Assembly: GCF_901212495.1 (NCBI RefSeq) | Contig: NZ_CAAKNY010000073.1 | Location: forward strand, 315-35,656 | Origin: Collinsella aerofaciens | GTDB lineage: Bacteria; Actinomycetota; Coriobacteriia; Coriobacteriales; Coriobacteriaceae | DNA: 35,342 nucleotides | Reading direction: 5' to 3' | Shown here: positions 9,131-16,201 of the stretch, one piece after another | How the letters are laid out: every line of letters begins with the position of its first letter | Position numbering within the stretch: the stretch's first letter is position 1 | Made by a program: the position numbers and the translations under genes | The notes under the pieces: model-generated | The model's input: only the letters and a program-made list of their open reading frames with translations | Database searches by the model: none | Told to the model about the DNA's origin: nothing

Positions 9131-9175
9131 TAATTAAAAAGAAAGGGGCTCCGTACGGATACGTGCGGAGCCCCT
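9131..9175 (-). terminator. Terminator of the iron-type alcohol dehydrogenase gene
   Basis: A 13-bp stem with one wobble (9145-9157 with 9162-9174, core GGGGCTCCG) and a 4-nt loop. On the minus strand it is followed by a T-rich tract (TTTCTTTTTAATT). It lies 22 nt past the stop codon at 9197. Confidence 0.9.
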
Positions 9176-9196
9176 CCTTACGATAACAAGAGTCGA

Positions 9197-10420
9197 TTAG
9201 AAATCGATGTCGGTGTCGTAGTAGCAGGCCTTGAGGATCTTCTCGAAGTCGGCAGCCTTGGTCTCACGCGGGTTCTCGGGCGTGCAGGCGTCGGTCTCGG
9301 CGTTCGCGGCGATCTCGGGCAGCTTGGCGAGGAACTCCTCCTCGGAAACCATCTGCGGGTTCTCGGCGTCGACCTTCACGCCGCCGTTGGCGTAGTCCTT
9401 GATGGACTGCGGAATGTTGAGCTGATCGTTGAGGTCGCGAATCTTCTGGACGAGCGCGGCGATGAGCTCCTCGTTGGTCTCGCCGGGAAGGTGCAGGATC
9501 TCCTTGGCCACGTAAGCGTAACGCTCGGCAGCACGCGGGTCCTTGGAGTTCCACTGGATGACCTTGCCCAGGTACATGGCGTTGGCTGCACCGTGGATGA
9601 TGTGGCCGTTCTCGAAGGCAGCACCGGTCTTGTGAGCCATAGAGTGAACGATGCCCAGCAGGCCCGAGGAGAAGGCGATACCGGCGATGCACTGAGCCTC
9701 ATGCATGTGCTGACGGGCCTCATGGTCGCCAGCATAGGACTTGGGCAGCCACTCGACGATCTCGCGGATGCCGTGCAGAGCGTTGGCGTCGGTGAACATA
9801 GAGGCGAAGGTGGAAACGTAGGCCTCCATGCAGTGGGTCAGAGCATCCATGCCGGTGTGAGCGCACAGCTTGGCGGGCATGGTGTAGGTGAGCTCGGGGT
9901 CGACGATGGCGACATCAGGGGTGATGTTGAAGTCGGCCAGCGGGTACTTGATGCCCTTGGCGTAGTCGGTAATGACGGAGAAGGCAGTGACCTCGGTAGC
10001 GGTGCCGGAGGTAGAGGAGATGGCGCAGAAATGAGCCTTCTGACGCAGCTCGGGGAAGCTGAACGGCTGGATGATGTTATCGAAGGACTCCTCGGGATAC
10101 TCGTAGAAGACCCACATGGCCTTAGCGGCATCGATGGGCGAGCCGCCGCCGATAGCAACGATCCAGTCGGGCTCGAAGTCCCGCATGGCGGCTGCGCCCT
10201 TCATGACGGTCTCGATGGAGGGATCGGACTCGACGCCCTCGAAAAGCTGAACCTCCATGCCGGCCTCTTTGAGGTCGGCCTCAACATCCTGCAAGAACCC
10301 GCCGCGGCGCATAGAGCTGCCGCCAGAAACGATGATGGCCTTCTTGCCCTTGAGGTTCTTCACCTCGTGGCGAGCTCCCTCACCAAAGTACAGATCGCGA
10401 GGATTGGTAAAACGTCCCAT
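9197..10420 (-). CDS. Iron-containing alcohol dehydrogenase
   Basis: A 407-aa group III (FucO/AdhB-type) NAD(P)-dependent alcohol dehydrogenase. The nucleotide-binding motif GGGSPIDAAK lies at 91-100. Metal ligands are Asp192, His196 (MDALTHCMEAY), His259 (GIVHSMAHK) and His273 (GHIIHG). Their spacing (4, 63, 14) is identical to that of E. coli FucO. The ATG at 10420 follows AGGAGG at 7-nt spacing; an upstream in-frame ATG would add a basic, non-family 17 residues. It probably reduces aldehydes to alcohols to reoxidise NADH during fermentation (butanol, propanediol or similar; substrate unknown). The leader contains a 9-bp hairpin (10461-10487) and a Rex-like dyad (10503-10518). Confidence 0.92.
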   Translation of the reverse strand: MGRFTNPRDLYFGEGARHEVKNLKGKKAIIVSGGSSMRRGGFLQDVEADLKEAGMEVQLFEGVESDPSIETVMKGAAAMRDFEPDWIVAIGGGSPIDAAKAMWVFYEYPEESFDNIIQPFSFPELRQKAHFCAISSTSGTATEVTAFSVITDYAKGIKYPLADFNITPDVAIVDPELTYTMPAKLCAHTGMDALTHCMEAYVSTFASMFTDANALHGIREIVEWLPKSYAGDHEARQHMHEAQCIAGIAFSSGLLGIVHSMAHKTGAAFENGHIIHGAANAMYLGKVIQWNSKDPRAAERYAYVAKEILHLPGETNEELIAALVQKIRDLNDQLNIPQSIKDYANGGVKVDAENPQMVSEEEFLAKLPEIAANAETDACTPENPRETKAADFEKILKACYYDTDIDF

Positions 10421-10460
10421 GCTGTGCCTCCTAAACAAGCCCCTCTTAGACTTGCGTATA

Positions 10461-10487
10461 TAACGGAGCACCCGATTGGCTCCGTTA
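10461..10487 (-). promoter_or_regulatory. Leader hairpin upstream of the iron alcohol dehydrogenase gene
   Basis: TAACGGAGC (10461-10469) pairs perfectly with GCTCCGTTA (10479-10487) around a 9-nt loop, 41-67 nt upstream of the start codon. TTATATA is next to it on the minus strand and could be a -10 box. Its function is unknown. Confidence 0.45.
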
Positions 10488-10497
10488 GGACCGTTTT

Positions 10498-10523
10498 GCG
10501 CGTTGTCGGCGATGACAATGCGC
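10498..10523. promoter_or_regulatory. Rex-like inverted repeat upstream of the alcohol dehydrogenase gene
   Basis: TTGTC-N6-GACAA (10503-10518) is flanked by GCGC on both sides (10498-10501 and 10520-10523). The 16-bp TTGT...ACAA layout resembles redox-sensor Rex sites, which often control fermentative alcohol dehydrogenases. The half-site differs from the usual TTGTGA, so the assignment is tentative. Confidence 0.3.
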
Positions 10524-10890
10524 GATGTCTAAACGTCTCAACGCTCAGACAAACACTATTTTACCGTTCGAGTTGGTCAGTTATTCACCTAAAGCCGCCA
10601 ATGATGAAACGTTTTTTCTATCCTTGGAACCTCTTGCATTGCGGTCATTGCCCCAAGCTGGGCAAACGTTTTATCAAGGTTGACCATATGCCTCAGGCGG
10701 CATCGCGACGCTCCAAAACGTAAACCGTTCGCCGCCCAAAATCGACCGCTTACGGCACCGCGATACGAGTCGTATGGCCAGCGTGCAGACACCTGTCTAA
10801 CAACCGCCTTCGTGGTGCAACAGTGCATGTCCGAGCGCGGCTCCCCCGGCACGTCACATGCGGGTAAACTAGGACGTTATATAGAGACGT
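10524..10890. other. Intergenic region without a recognisable gene
   Basis: About 370 bp between the divergent alcohol dehydrogenase and helical-repeat genes. Reading frames here are short, lack ribosome-binding sites and match nothing known. It must contain promoters for both directions. TTATATAGAG at about 10877-10886 is a possible -10 region for the plus-strand operon. I see no RNA gene. Confidence 0.5.
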
Positions 10891-10920
10891 TTGAACCCTA
10901 ACCGCAGCAAAGGAGGCCCC

Positions 10921-11997
10921 ATGGCATTCGATCCCATTCAAGAGGATTGCCATCGCCTCGTTCTTGAGGCCTTGCGCCGCGACAATATCCCACTCACCGA
11001 CGGCCCCGCCGTAGAGCGTCTGTTGGATCAATTCACCCGCAACCCCGCACCGCTCATCGTGCACGACCGCGACCGCGCCGGACATCTGATTGCCAAAGTA
11101 GTCGAGACCGTCGACTACCGCATTCCCTTTATCCCTGACGATACCCAGGCCGAGCAAGAAGAGACCGCTGCCGAGAACATGCTCCGCGAGGCGGCCGCAC
11201 TCGATCCGGCCAACTGGGATGCCCAGCGCATGCTGACGGCGCTCACCGCCGAATCCAACGAGGAATACGTGCAGTATCTGGTGTCCAAGTGCGACGAAGT
11301 GGAGCACGATCTGGCGCTCAAGATTGCCTCGGCGCAGGACCCCTACGAGCGTGAGGCCGCAGGCGACCTGGCCCGCCGCCCCTACCTGCGCTGGCTTGCC
11401 GCCTTGGCGTCGCGCGCCCTCATTAGCGGCCGCTATCGCATGTCGCTCGAAGCCGCAAACCGCAGCCTCGACTTTGCCCCCAACGATCCCGCCGGCATTC
11501 GCCACACCGCGATGCTCGCCATGGCAAAGCTCGAATACCCCGCCGAGGAGCTCAAGCGCTTTCGCTCTGCCCACTCCGTACCCTATCTTGCCAACACGCC
11601 GCTGCGCCGCCGCCCCAAGGATGCGGAGCGCGACTTGGACCCGTGGACGCTCATTGCGCTGATGAGCGCTGCCTGGCGCGAGTTGGACTACGAAGGCGCC
11701 GAGCACTACCTGCGTATCCTCGCGCGCTCGTGCCCGCACGCAGCCGAGGCACTTTACTTCCAAACCGAGTTTCCCGATGGCGTCTATGCCCGCGTCAACG
11801 TAGGTCCGGGCTCTACCGATGAGCTTGTCCTTGCGCTGTCCGAGGCGACACCGGTGCTGCAGGAGGGCCTGGGTGCCCCCGACAACGCCAGCTTTGCCGC
11901 CTGGGTCGCCACCAACGATATCGTGCGTTCCCAGATCGACGAGCGCATCCTGCACGCGGCCGAGCAGGGCTTGCCGTTTAAGGGAGGAGACCTCTAA
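10921..11997 (+). CDS. Uncharacterised TPR-like helical-repeat protein, paralogue A
   Basis: A 358-aa, largely helical, cytosolic protein. AAALDPANWDAQRML (about residues 88-102) and YRMSLEAANRSLDFAPNDPA (about 171-190) have the A-x-x-x-[LN]-P-x-[DN] pattern of TPR-like hairpins. No catalytic motif, signal peptide or membrane segment is visible. The ATG at 10921 follows AAAGGAGG at 4-nt spacing; the upstream in-frame ATG at 10891 lacks a site. It shares layout and some blocks with the next gene and overlaps it by 1 nt (TAATG), so the two are translationally coupled and probably diverged duplicates. The MurT-GatD gene follows 45 nt further on, hinting at a cell-envelope operon, but the function is unknown. 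Confidence 0.75.
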   Translation: MAFDPIQEDCHRLVLEALRRDNIPLTDGPAVERLLDQFTRNPAPLIVHDRDRAGHLIAKVVETVDYRIPFIPDDTQAEQEETAAENMLREAAALDPANWDAQRMLTALTAESNEEYVQYLVSKCDEVEHDLALKIASAQDPYEREAAGDLARRPYLRWLAALASRALISGRYRMSLEAANRSLDFAPNDPAGIRHTAMLAMAKLEYPAEELKRFRSAHSVPYLANTPLRRRPKDAERDLDPWTLIALMSAAWRELDYEGAEHYLRILARSCPHAAEALYFQTEFPDGVYARVNVGPGSTDELVLALSEATPVLQEGLGAPDNASFAAWVATNDIVRSQIDERILHAAEQGLPFKGGDL

Positions 11998-13040
11998 TGG
12001 ATCCGAGCGTCTACATCCCCGCCTACCTGGAGCGCACCTATCTGGCATCGCACCCCGAGCTCACCGATGCGGCACGCGAGCTTGTCCATAACGACATGAG
12101 CGCGAATCCCCAAAAGTATGCGCAGTCCGATCATGCCCAGGCGCTGCTGTCCTATGCCGGTGTTCATCGCCACCTGCTCGACGAGCTCCATCGCATCGAG
12201 GACATGGGCAGCGACGAGGAGTTTGAGCAGACGCGCAATCGCCTGTTCGACGACATGCGCGACGAACTGCTCAAGATTGTTCGCGTCGATGCGCTGGCCG
12301 TCGATGCCCAGTTGCTCGCCATCATTTTGGCGGACACGCCCGTCGATGCCTGCCTGGGCGACCTGATGAAGCTCGAGGCGAGCACGACCGACTACCTGCA
12401 ACAGAGCATGCCCGGGTTTGATATGGAGGCCCCACACTACTGGGCCAATAGTGTTTTAGTCGACGGTATCACCGCAGCAGACCTTACCGTGAGCGAGCCG
12501 GCGCTTATCGGGTGGCTCCACACGCTCGAGGCCATCTCGCAGCTGTGCATGGCGAGCGCTCGCTACCGTGCTGCCGCCAACTATTCTCACCGCGTTCTTA
12601 AGGCGGAAGGCTATCCCACCCGAGCCGCAGGCACCGTGCTGCTCGCCCTCGCCCGCCTGGAGGATCAGGATGGTTTTTTTGCCCTGGCCCACCAGCTCGA
12701 GGAACAGATGGGGGCCGATGCCCTCGAGAACTCCCCCTGGTACCTGCTCGCCCGCACGATCTTGCTGTTCAAAACGAACAAGATGCGCCCGGCGACACGC
12801 GCGCTACGCGAGTTTGCCAACCGCTGCGAGGGCGGTGCATTCTTCTTGCTGAACCCCATGTACCAGACGCCGTATCTCCCCTGTCGACCCGAGCCGCGCG
12901 ACCCTTGGGACCTTTCGCACCAGGCCGTTTGGGAAGCCGACGGCATCATCTCGGATACCCCCGACTTTGCCCCCTGGGCCAATGCCTGCGAAGACGTTTC
13001 GCAGCTTGCCCAGGAGTTTGCGCGCCGCTACGGCTTTTAG
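11997..13040 (+). CDS. Uncharacterised TPR-like helical-repeat protein, paralogue B
   Basis: A 347-aa helical protein. Its central block, YRAAANYSHRVLKAEGYPTR, followed by a LALARLED helix, lines up with YRMSLEAANRSLDF and MLAMAKLE in paralogue A. Its C-terminal DPWDLSHQAVWEADGIIS...PDFAPWA lines up with DELVLALSEATPVLQ...ASFAAWV. The N-terminal half is Asp/Glu-rich (EDMGSDEEFEQTRNRLFDDM). GGAGGAG precedes the ATG, whose first base is the last base of the upstream TAA. I do not recognise the family. A scaffold or adaptor role is only what the fold suggests. Cys residues are few and there is no transmembrane segment. Confidence 0.75.
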   Translation: MDPSVYIPAYLERTYLASHPELTDAARELVHNDMSANPQKYAQSDHAQALLSYAGVHRHLLDELHRIEDMGSDEEFEQTRNRLFDDMRDELLKIVRVDALAVDAQLLAIILADTPVDACLGDLMKLEASTTDYLQQSMPGFDMEAPHYWANSVLVDGITAADLTVSEPALIGWLHTLEAISQLCMASARYRAAANYSHRVLKAEGYPTRAAGTVLLALARLEDQDGFFALAHQLEEQMGADALENSPWYLLARTILLFKTNKMRPATRALREFANRCEGGAFFLLNPMYQTPYLPCRPEPRDPWDLSHQAVWEADGIISDTPDFAPWANACEDVSQLAQEFARRYGF

Positions 13041-13085
13041 CGACGCGATCGCCCCGACTATGCCATCTACGTTAGGAACGGCTTC

Positions 13086-15263
13086 ATGAATCTCCGCTCA
13101 TCTCTCGCCTGCACCTCGAGCGATATCGCCCGCTGGGGGCTGCGCTCCGTCCTTAAGCGCCAGGGCGGCGTGCTTCCCGGCCGCATCGCCATGAAGATCG
13201 ACCCCGAGCTGCTAAGCGACCTCGCCGGCCTGGTCGACCTCAGCGTGGTGATCACCGGTACTAATGGCAAGACCACCACCTCCAACCTCATCGCCGACGC
13301 CGTTGCCGCCAGCGGTGCCACTGTGGTATGCAACCGTGCCGGCAACAATATGGAGCCTGGTGTGGTGGGTGCTCTGCTCGAGGCCCGCGACGGCCTTAAG
13401 CACACCAGCAGCGGCAAGCGCGTGGGCGTTTTTGAGTGCGATGAGCTTTACACCGTACGCGTTCTGCCCAAGCTCAAGCCGACGTACTTTGTGCTGCTCA
13501 ACCTGTTCCGCGACCAGCTAGACCGCTACGGCGAGATCGACCATACCCAAGACGTCATCGCCCATGCGTTAGAGCTCTCGCCGACAACAACGCTCATCTA
13601 CAACGCCGACGACCCGTTGTGCGCCTCGATTGCCGCGCGCGTTCCCAACGCGAGCATTGCCTTTGGCATCGACGGCGCCACGGGCACCGAGTCCGATCGC
13701 ATTAGCGACTCGCGTTTTTGCTCTCAGTGCAACGCGCCGCTGGAGTACGACTATGTGCAGTACGGACAGCTTGGCGCATACCATTGCCCCTCGTGCGGCT
13801 GGGCACGCCCTGGGCTTGTCCGTCGCGTGACGGGCGTGAAGCTCGGCTGCGACGGCTATGGCTTTGACCTGGTCTTTGGATCTGCGCCCGACGCGGCTGC
13901 CGTACACATCGCCACACGCTACAACGGACTGTATATGGTCTACAACGTAGCCGCGGCCTTCTTCGCCGCCCACGAGCTGGGCGTGAACACCGCACGCCTG
14001 CAGCCCACGCTCGACGCCTACGTGCCAGCAGGTGGTCGCATGGGCCGTTGGAATATCGCCGGCCGAACCGTCGAGGCCAACCTGGCCAAGAATCCCGTAG
14101 GCTTCGATCGACAAATCCAGTCCATCAAGACGGCAGGTGGCAGACTCTGCGCTTTCTTCCTCAACGACAACGACGCCGACGGCCACGATGTCTCGTGGAT
14201 CTACGATGTCGACTTCGAGCGCATCGCCGACACGCCGGGTCTTGTCGCCTTTGCCGGAGGTACGCGTGCGCACGACATGCAGGTACGCCTCAAGTACGCC
14301 GGCATCGATGCCGCGATTATCTCGGACGTCGCGCAGGCAATTGGCGCCGTGGCAGACGAGGCTGCTGGCGACACTTTCTACGCCGTCGCTAACTACACGG
14401 CCTTTCCTCCGCTGGTCAAGGAGCTCGACGGGCTTAAGGGTACCGATGCGGCCACGGTTGCTGCCCGCGCCGTAGCCCGTGCCGACGGCAGCGCTCTTCC
14501 TGTCGGCATCGCGCCAGTCGAGCTTTCGCGCCCGCTGCGCATCGTCTATCTGTACCCCGATGCCCTTAACCTCTACGGCGACGGCGGCAATGTCATCGCC
14601 CTCGAGCGCCGTTGCGCCTGGCGTGGCATTCCCGCGCGTGTAGACGAGGTCCGTATGGGCGAAACGCTTGATTTGACCGATGCCGATATCGTCATGATGG
14701 GCGGCGGCTCCGACCGCGACCAGCTAGCCGTGGCGCACGAGCTGCTCGCTCAAAAAGACAAGGTCGCGGCCTATGTTGAGGATGGCGGCTCGCTGCTTGC
14801 CATCTGTGGCAGCTATCAGCTGCTCGGCCGTTCGTACTATATGGGCGAGGATCGCATCGAGGGCCTGGGGGTCATTGCCGCCGAAACCGTACGCGGCTCC
14901 GACCGTCTGATCGGCAATGTAGCCGTCAAAACCGATCTGGCACCTGAGCCCTTTGTGGGATTCGAGAACCACGGCGGCCGCACTCTGCTCGACGCAGACG
15001 CCACGCCACTCGGAACGTCCGTCGTCACGGGCACCGGCAACAACGGCGACGATGGCTTTGAGGGTCTCATCTACAAGGGCGTCATCGGCACCTACCTGCA
15101 CGGGCCGGCACTGCCTAAAAACCCCGAGCTCGCTGACTGGCTCATTACCCACGCCCTCGATCGCCGCGGCGATGCCCAGGCCACAGCCCTGCTGCCGCTC
15201 AAATCCCTCGACGACACCTACGAGCACGCCGCCCACGACGCCGCGATGAAGCTCCTCCCCTAA
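13086..15263 (+). CDS. murT-gatD: Lipid II isoglutaminyl synthase, MurT-GatD single-chain fusion
   Basis: Amidates the alpha-carboxyl of D-Glu in lipid II to D-isoglutamine, using glutamine-derived ammonia and ATP. The 725-aa chain joins two proteins that are separate in Staphylococcus and Streptococcus. Residues 1 to about 480 are MurT, with P-loop GTNGKTTT (58-65), the Mur-ligase central domain interrupted by a four-Cys zinc ribbon (C212, C215, C234, C237) and the C-terminal motif NDNDADGHDVSWIYDVDFE (360-378). From about 481, LRIVYLYPDALNLYGDGGN starts a GatD class I glutaminase with nucleophile Cys574 (AICGSYQLLG) and His672 (GTYLHGP). Reading is continuous with no internal stop. The start at 13086 has a modest AGGAAC site. 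A strong terminator follows at 15271. Confidence 0.95.
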   Translation: MNLRSSLACTSSDIARWGLRSVLKRQGGVLPGRIAMKIDPELLSDLAGLVDLSVVITGTNGKTTTSNLIADAVAASGATVVCNRAGNNMEPGVVGALLEARDGLKHTSSGKRVGVFECDELYTVRVLPKLKPTYFVLLNLFRDQLDRYGEIDHTQDVIAHALELSPTTTLIYNADDPLCASIAARVPNASIAFGIDGATGTESDRISDSRFCSQCNAPLEYDYVQYGQLGAYHCPSCGWARPGLVRRVTGVKLGCDGYGFDLVFGSAPDAAAVHIATRYNGLYMVYNVAAAFFAAHELGVNTARLQPTLDAYVPAGGRMGRWNIAGRTVEANLAKNPVGFDRQIQSIKTAGGRLCAFFLNDNDADGHDVSWIYDVDFERIADTPGLVAFAGGTRAHDMQVRLKYAGIDAAIISDVAQAIGAVADEAAGDTFYAVANYTAFPPLVKELDGLKGTDAATVAARAVARADGSALPVGIAPVELSRPLRIVYLYPDALNLYGDGGNVIALERRCAWRGIPARVDEVRMGETLDLTDADIVMMGGGSDRDQLAVAHELLAQKDKVAAYVEDGGSLLAICGSYQLLGRSYYMGEDRIEGLGVIAAETVRGSDRLIGNVAVKTDLAPEPFVGFENHGGRTLLDADATPLGTSVVTGTGNNGDDGFEGLIYKGVIGTYLHGPALPKNPELADWLITHALDRRGDAQATALLPLKSLDDTYEHAAHDAAMKLLP

Positions 15264-15270
15264 CGCCCCG

Positions 15271-15306
15271 CCACCACAAAGGGACAGGCGCCTTTGTGGT
15301 GGTTTT
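15271..15306 (+). terminator. Terminator of the murT-gatD operon
   Basis: CCACCACAAAGG (15271-15282) pairs with CCTTTGTGGTGG (15291-15302) over 12 bp and is followed by TTTT. It begins 7 nt past the stop codon. The right arm plus T-run is repeated at 15409-15425 without a left arm. Confidence 0.93.
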
Positions 15307-15325
15307 AACCCGCCACGGTAGTTTG

Positions 15326-15394
15326 TCTCGATCTGTAACAGGTAGAGCCGATTTGCCCGCCCAGATGTTACAGATTGAGATATTTGCAAATCGG
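15326..15394. other. Two interleaved inverted repeats (pseudoknot-capable element)
   Basis: Stem A is 14 bp (15326-15339 with 15367-15380, one G-U). Stem B is 9 bp and perfect (CCGATTTGC at 15348-15356 with GCAAATCGG at 15386-15394). The arms alternate A-B-A'-B', so an RNA could form an H-type pseudoknot or switch between folds; as DNA it could be a compound protein-binding site. It lies between a strong terminator and tRNA-Glu, followed by a second CTTTGTGGTGG plus T-run at 15410-15425. No reading frame explains it. Confidence 0.6.
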
Positions 15395-15464
15395 AATAGA
15401 AGCCTACTCCTTTGTGGTGGTTTTTCAATCTGCCAACGATATGCGAACAGATAAAAAAGTCTGC

Positions 15465-15470
15465 TATACT
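15465..15470 (+). promoter_or_regulatory. -10 box of the tRNA-Glu promoter
   Basis: TATACT lies 10 nt upstream of the first tRNA base, correct for a start at or just before the mature 5' end. No clear -35 box is visible. Confidence 0.55.
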
Positions 15471-15480
15471 CTTTCCCGCT

Positions 15481-15557
15481 GTCCCCATCGTCTAGCGGCC
15501 AAGGACGCCACCCTTTCAAGGTGGATATCGCGGGTTCGAATCCCGCTGGGGGCACCA
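15481..15557 (+). tRNA. tRNA-Glu (anticodon UUC)
   Basis: The cloverleaf is clear. The acceptor arm is GTCCCCA/TGGGGGC. The anticodon stem CCACC/GGTGG holds the loop CTTTCAA, giving anticodon TTC. The T-arm is CGGGTTCGAATCCCG, the discriminator base is A, and CCA is encoded at 15555-15557. A TATACT box precedes it and a terminator follows. Confidence 0.96.
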
Positions 15558-15638
15558 TTTAAATAAAGAAGCCCGTTACCCCCGCGGTGACGGGCTTTTT
15601 GCTACCCATGCGCCGGGATTCGAACCCGACAGGGTGCG
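15541..15638 (+). repeat. 98-bp direct repeat, copy 1 (tRNA-Glu 3' end plus terminator plus T-arm-like segment)
   Basis: This stretch recurs at 15730-15827 with 4 mismatches in 98. It comprises the last 17 nt of tRNA-Glu with CCA, the terminator, and a segment containing CCGGGATTCGAACCCGA. On the minus strand that segment is a perfect tRNA T-arm shape without the rest of a tRNA. Confidence 0.9.
15569..15600 (+). terminator. Terminator of tRNA-Glu
   Basis: GCCCGTTACC (15571-15580) pairs with GGTGACGGGC (15586-15595), 10 bp with one wobble, followed by TTTTT. It lies 12 nt after the CCA end. Confidence 0.92.
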
Positions 15639-15729
15639 AAGCTGAGGAAACGCGCAAGCGTTTCCCAGCGCAGCACGCAAGGAGCGAAGCGACGCAGCGA
15701 AGGCGGGCGGCGCCAGCCGCACGCGGATA

Positions 15730-15827
15730 TCCCGCTGGGGGCACCATTTAAATTAAGCAGCCCGTTAGCCCCGCGATGACGGGCTTTTTGCTACCCATGC
15801 GCCGGGATTCGAACCCGACAGGGTGCG
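15730..15827 (+). repeat. 98-bp direct repeat, copy 2
   Basis: Second copy at a constant 189-bp offset from 15541-15638. It retains the tRNA 3' end with CCA, a slightly weakened terminator hairpin (15760-15767 with 15777-15784, then TTTTT) and the T-arm-like segment, but no tRNA body. The 91 bp between the copies contains a perfect GGAAACGC/GCGTTTCC hairpin (15646-15665). The layout suggests a recombination or integration scar at the tRNA. Confidence 0.88.
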
Positions 15828-15850
15828 GATCCCGGCATCATCGCAAGGCC

Positions 15851-16081
15851 TGTGGGCAAAAAACAGCAAATATGAGTACTGTTACCATTTTAGTAACAGC
15901 GATTTCATGCCTTCAGAAGGCGATTTAGACGTCAGGCATCCTACGGCGGAAGAATTGCAGACGTTTATCAGCGTTTATCAGCTAAGTACTTGGACATATG
16001 TTGCGTAACACTGCACATTTTGCAAATTTCTAATGCTACAGGAGTTGTGCCAGTACTCATATTTGACGTTTTTTGCCCACA
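15851..16081. mobile_element. 231-bp MITE-like element with 31-bp terminal inverted repeats
   Basis: Positions 15851-15881 (beginning TGTGGGCAAAAAAC, ending AAATATGAGTACTG) and 16051-16081 are inverted copies with 2 mismatches in 31. The 169-bp interior is AT-richer than the surroundings, contains a GTTAC/GTAAC hairpin near 15881-15897 and encodes no transposase; reading frames through it are short and start in the repeats. This is the structure of a non-autonomous miniature element. I could not identify a clear target-site duplication. Confidence 0.72.
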
Positions 16082-16135
16082 ACCCTTTAGACCTAGGCAA
16101 ATCGGCGGCAAAACGGACTTCAAAGCTTCCTTCGC

Positions 16136-16170
16136 AAACAAAACCGGGGCCCGCATGACGCGGACCCCGG
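16136..16170 (-). terminator. Terminator of glnN
   Basis: CCGGGGCCCGC (16144-16154) pairs with GCGGACCCCGG (16160-16170) with one mismatch, and on the minus strand is followed by TTTTGTTTG. It lies about 31 nt past the glnN stop. Confidence 0.88.
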
Positions 16171-16201
16171 CTCAATACCGTGACGATATGTCAGTTACGC
16201 T

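Noticed and set aside
10750..12048. 432-aa minus-strand frame opposite the helical-repeat genes
   Set aside because: The plus-strand genes have good ribosome-binding sites and coupled starts; this frame has neither.
15199..15558. Minus-strand ORF beginning MVPPAGFEPAISTL
   Set aside because: This start is the well-known artefact of translating the reverse complement of a tRNA T-arm and 3' end.
15601..15638. A second tRNA gene on the minus strand
   Set aside because: Only a T-arm shape is present; no anticodon or D arm, and no proper acceptor stem can be formed.
15559..15747. Minus-strand ORF ending in the tRNA terminator repeat
   Set aside because: It consists of translated repeat, terminator and T-arm sequence, not a protein gene.
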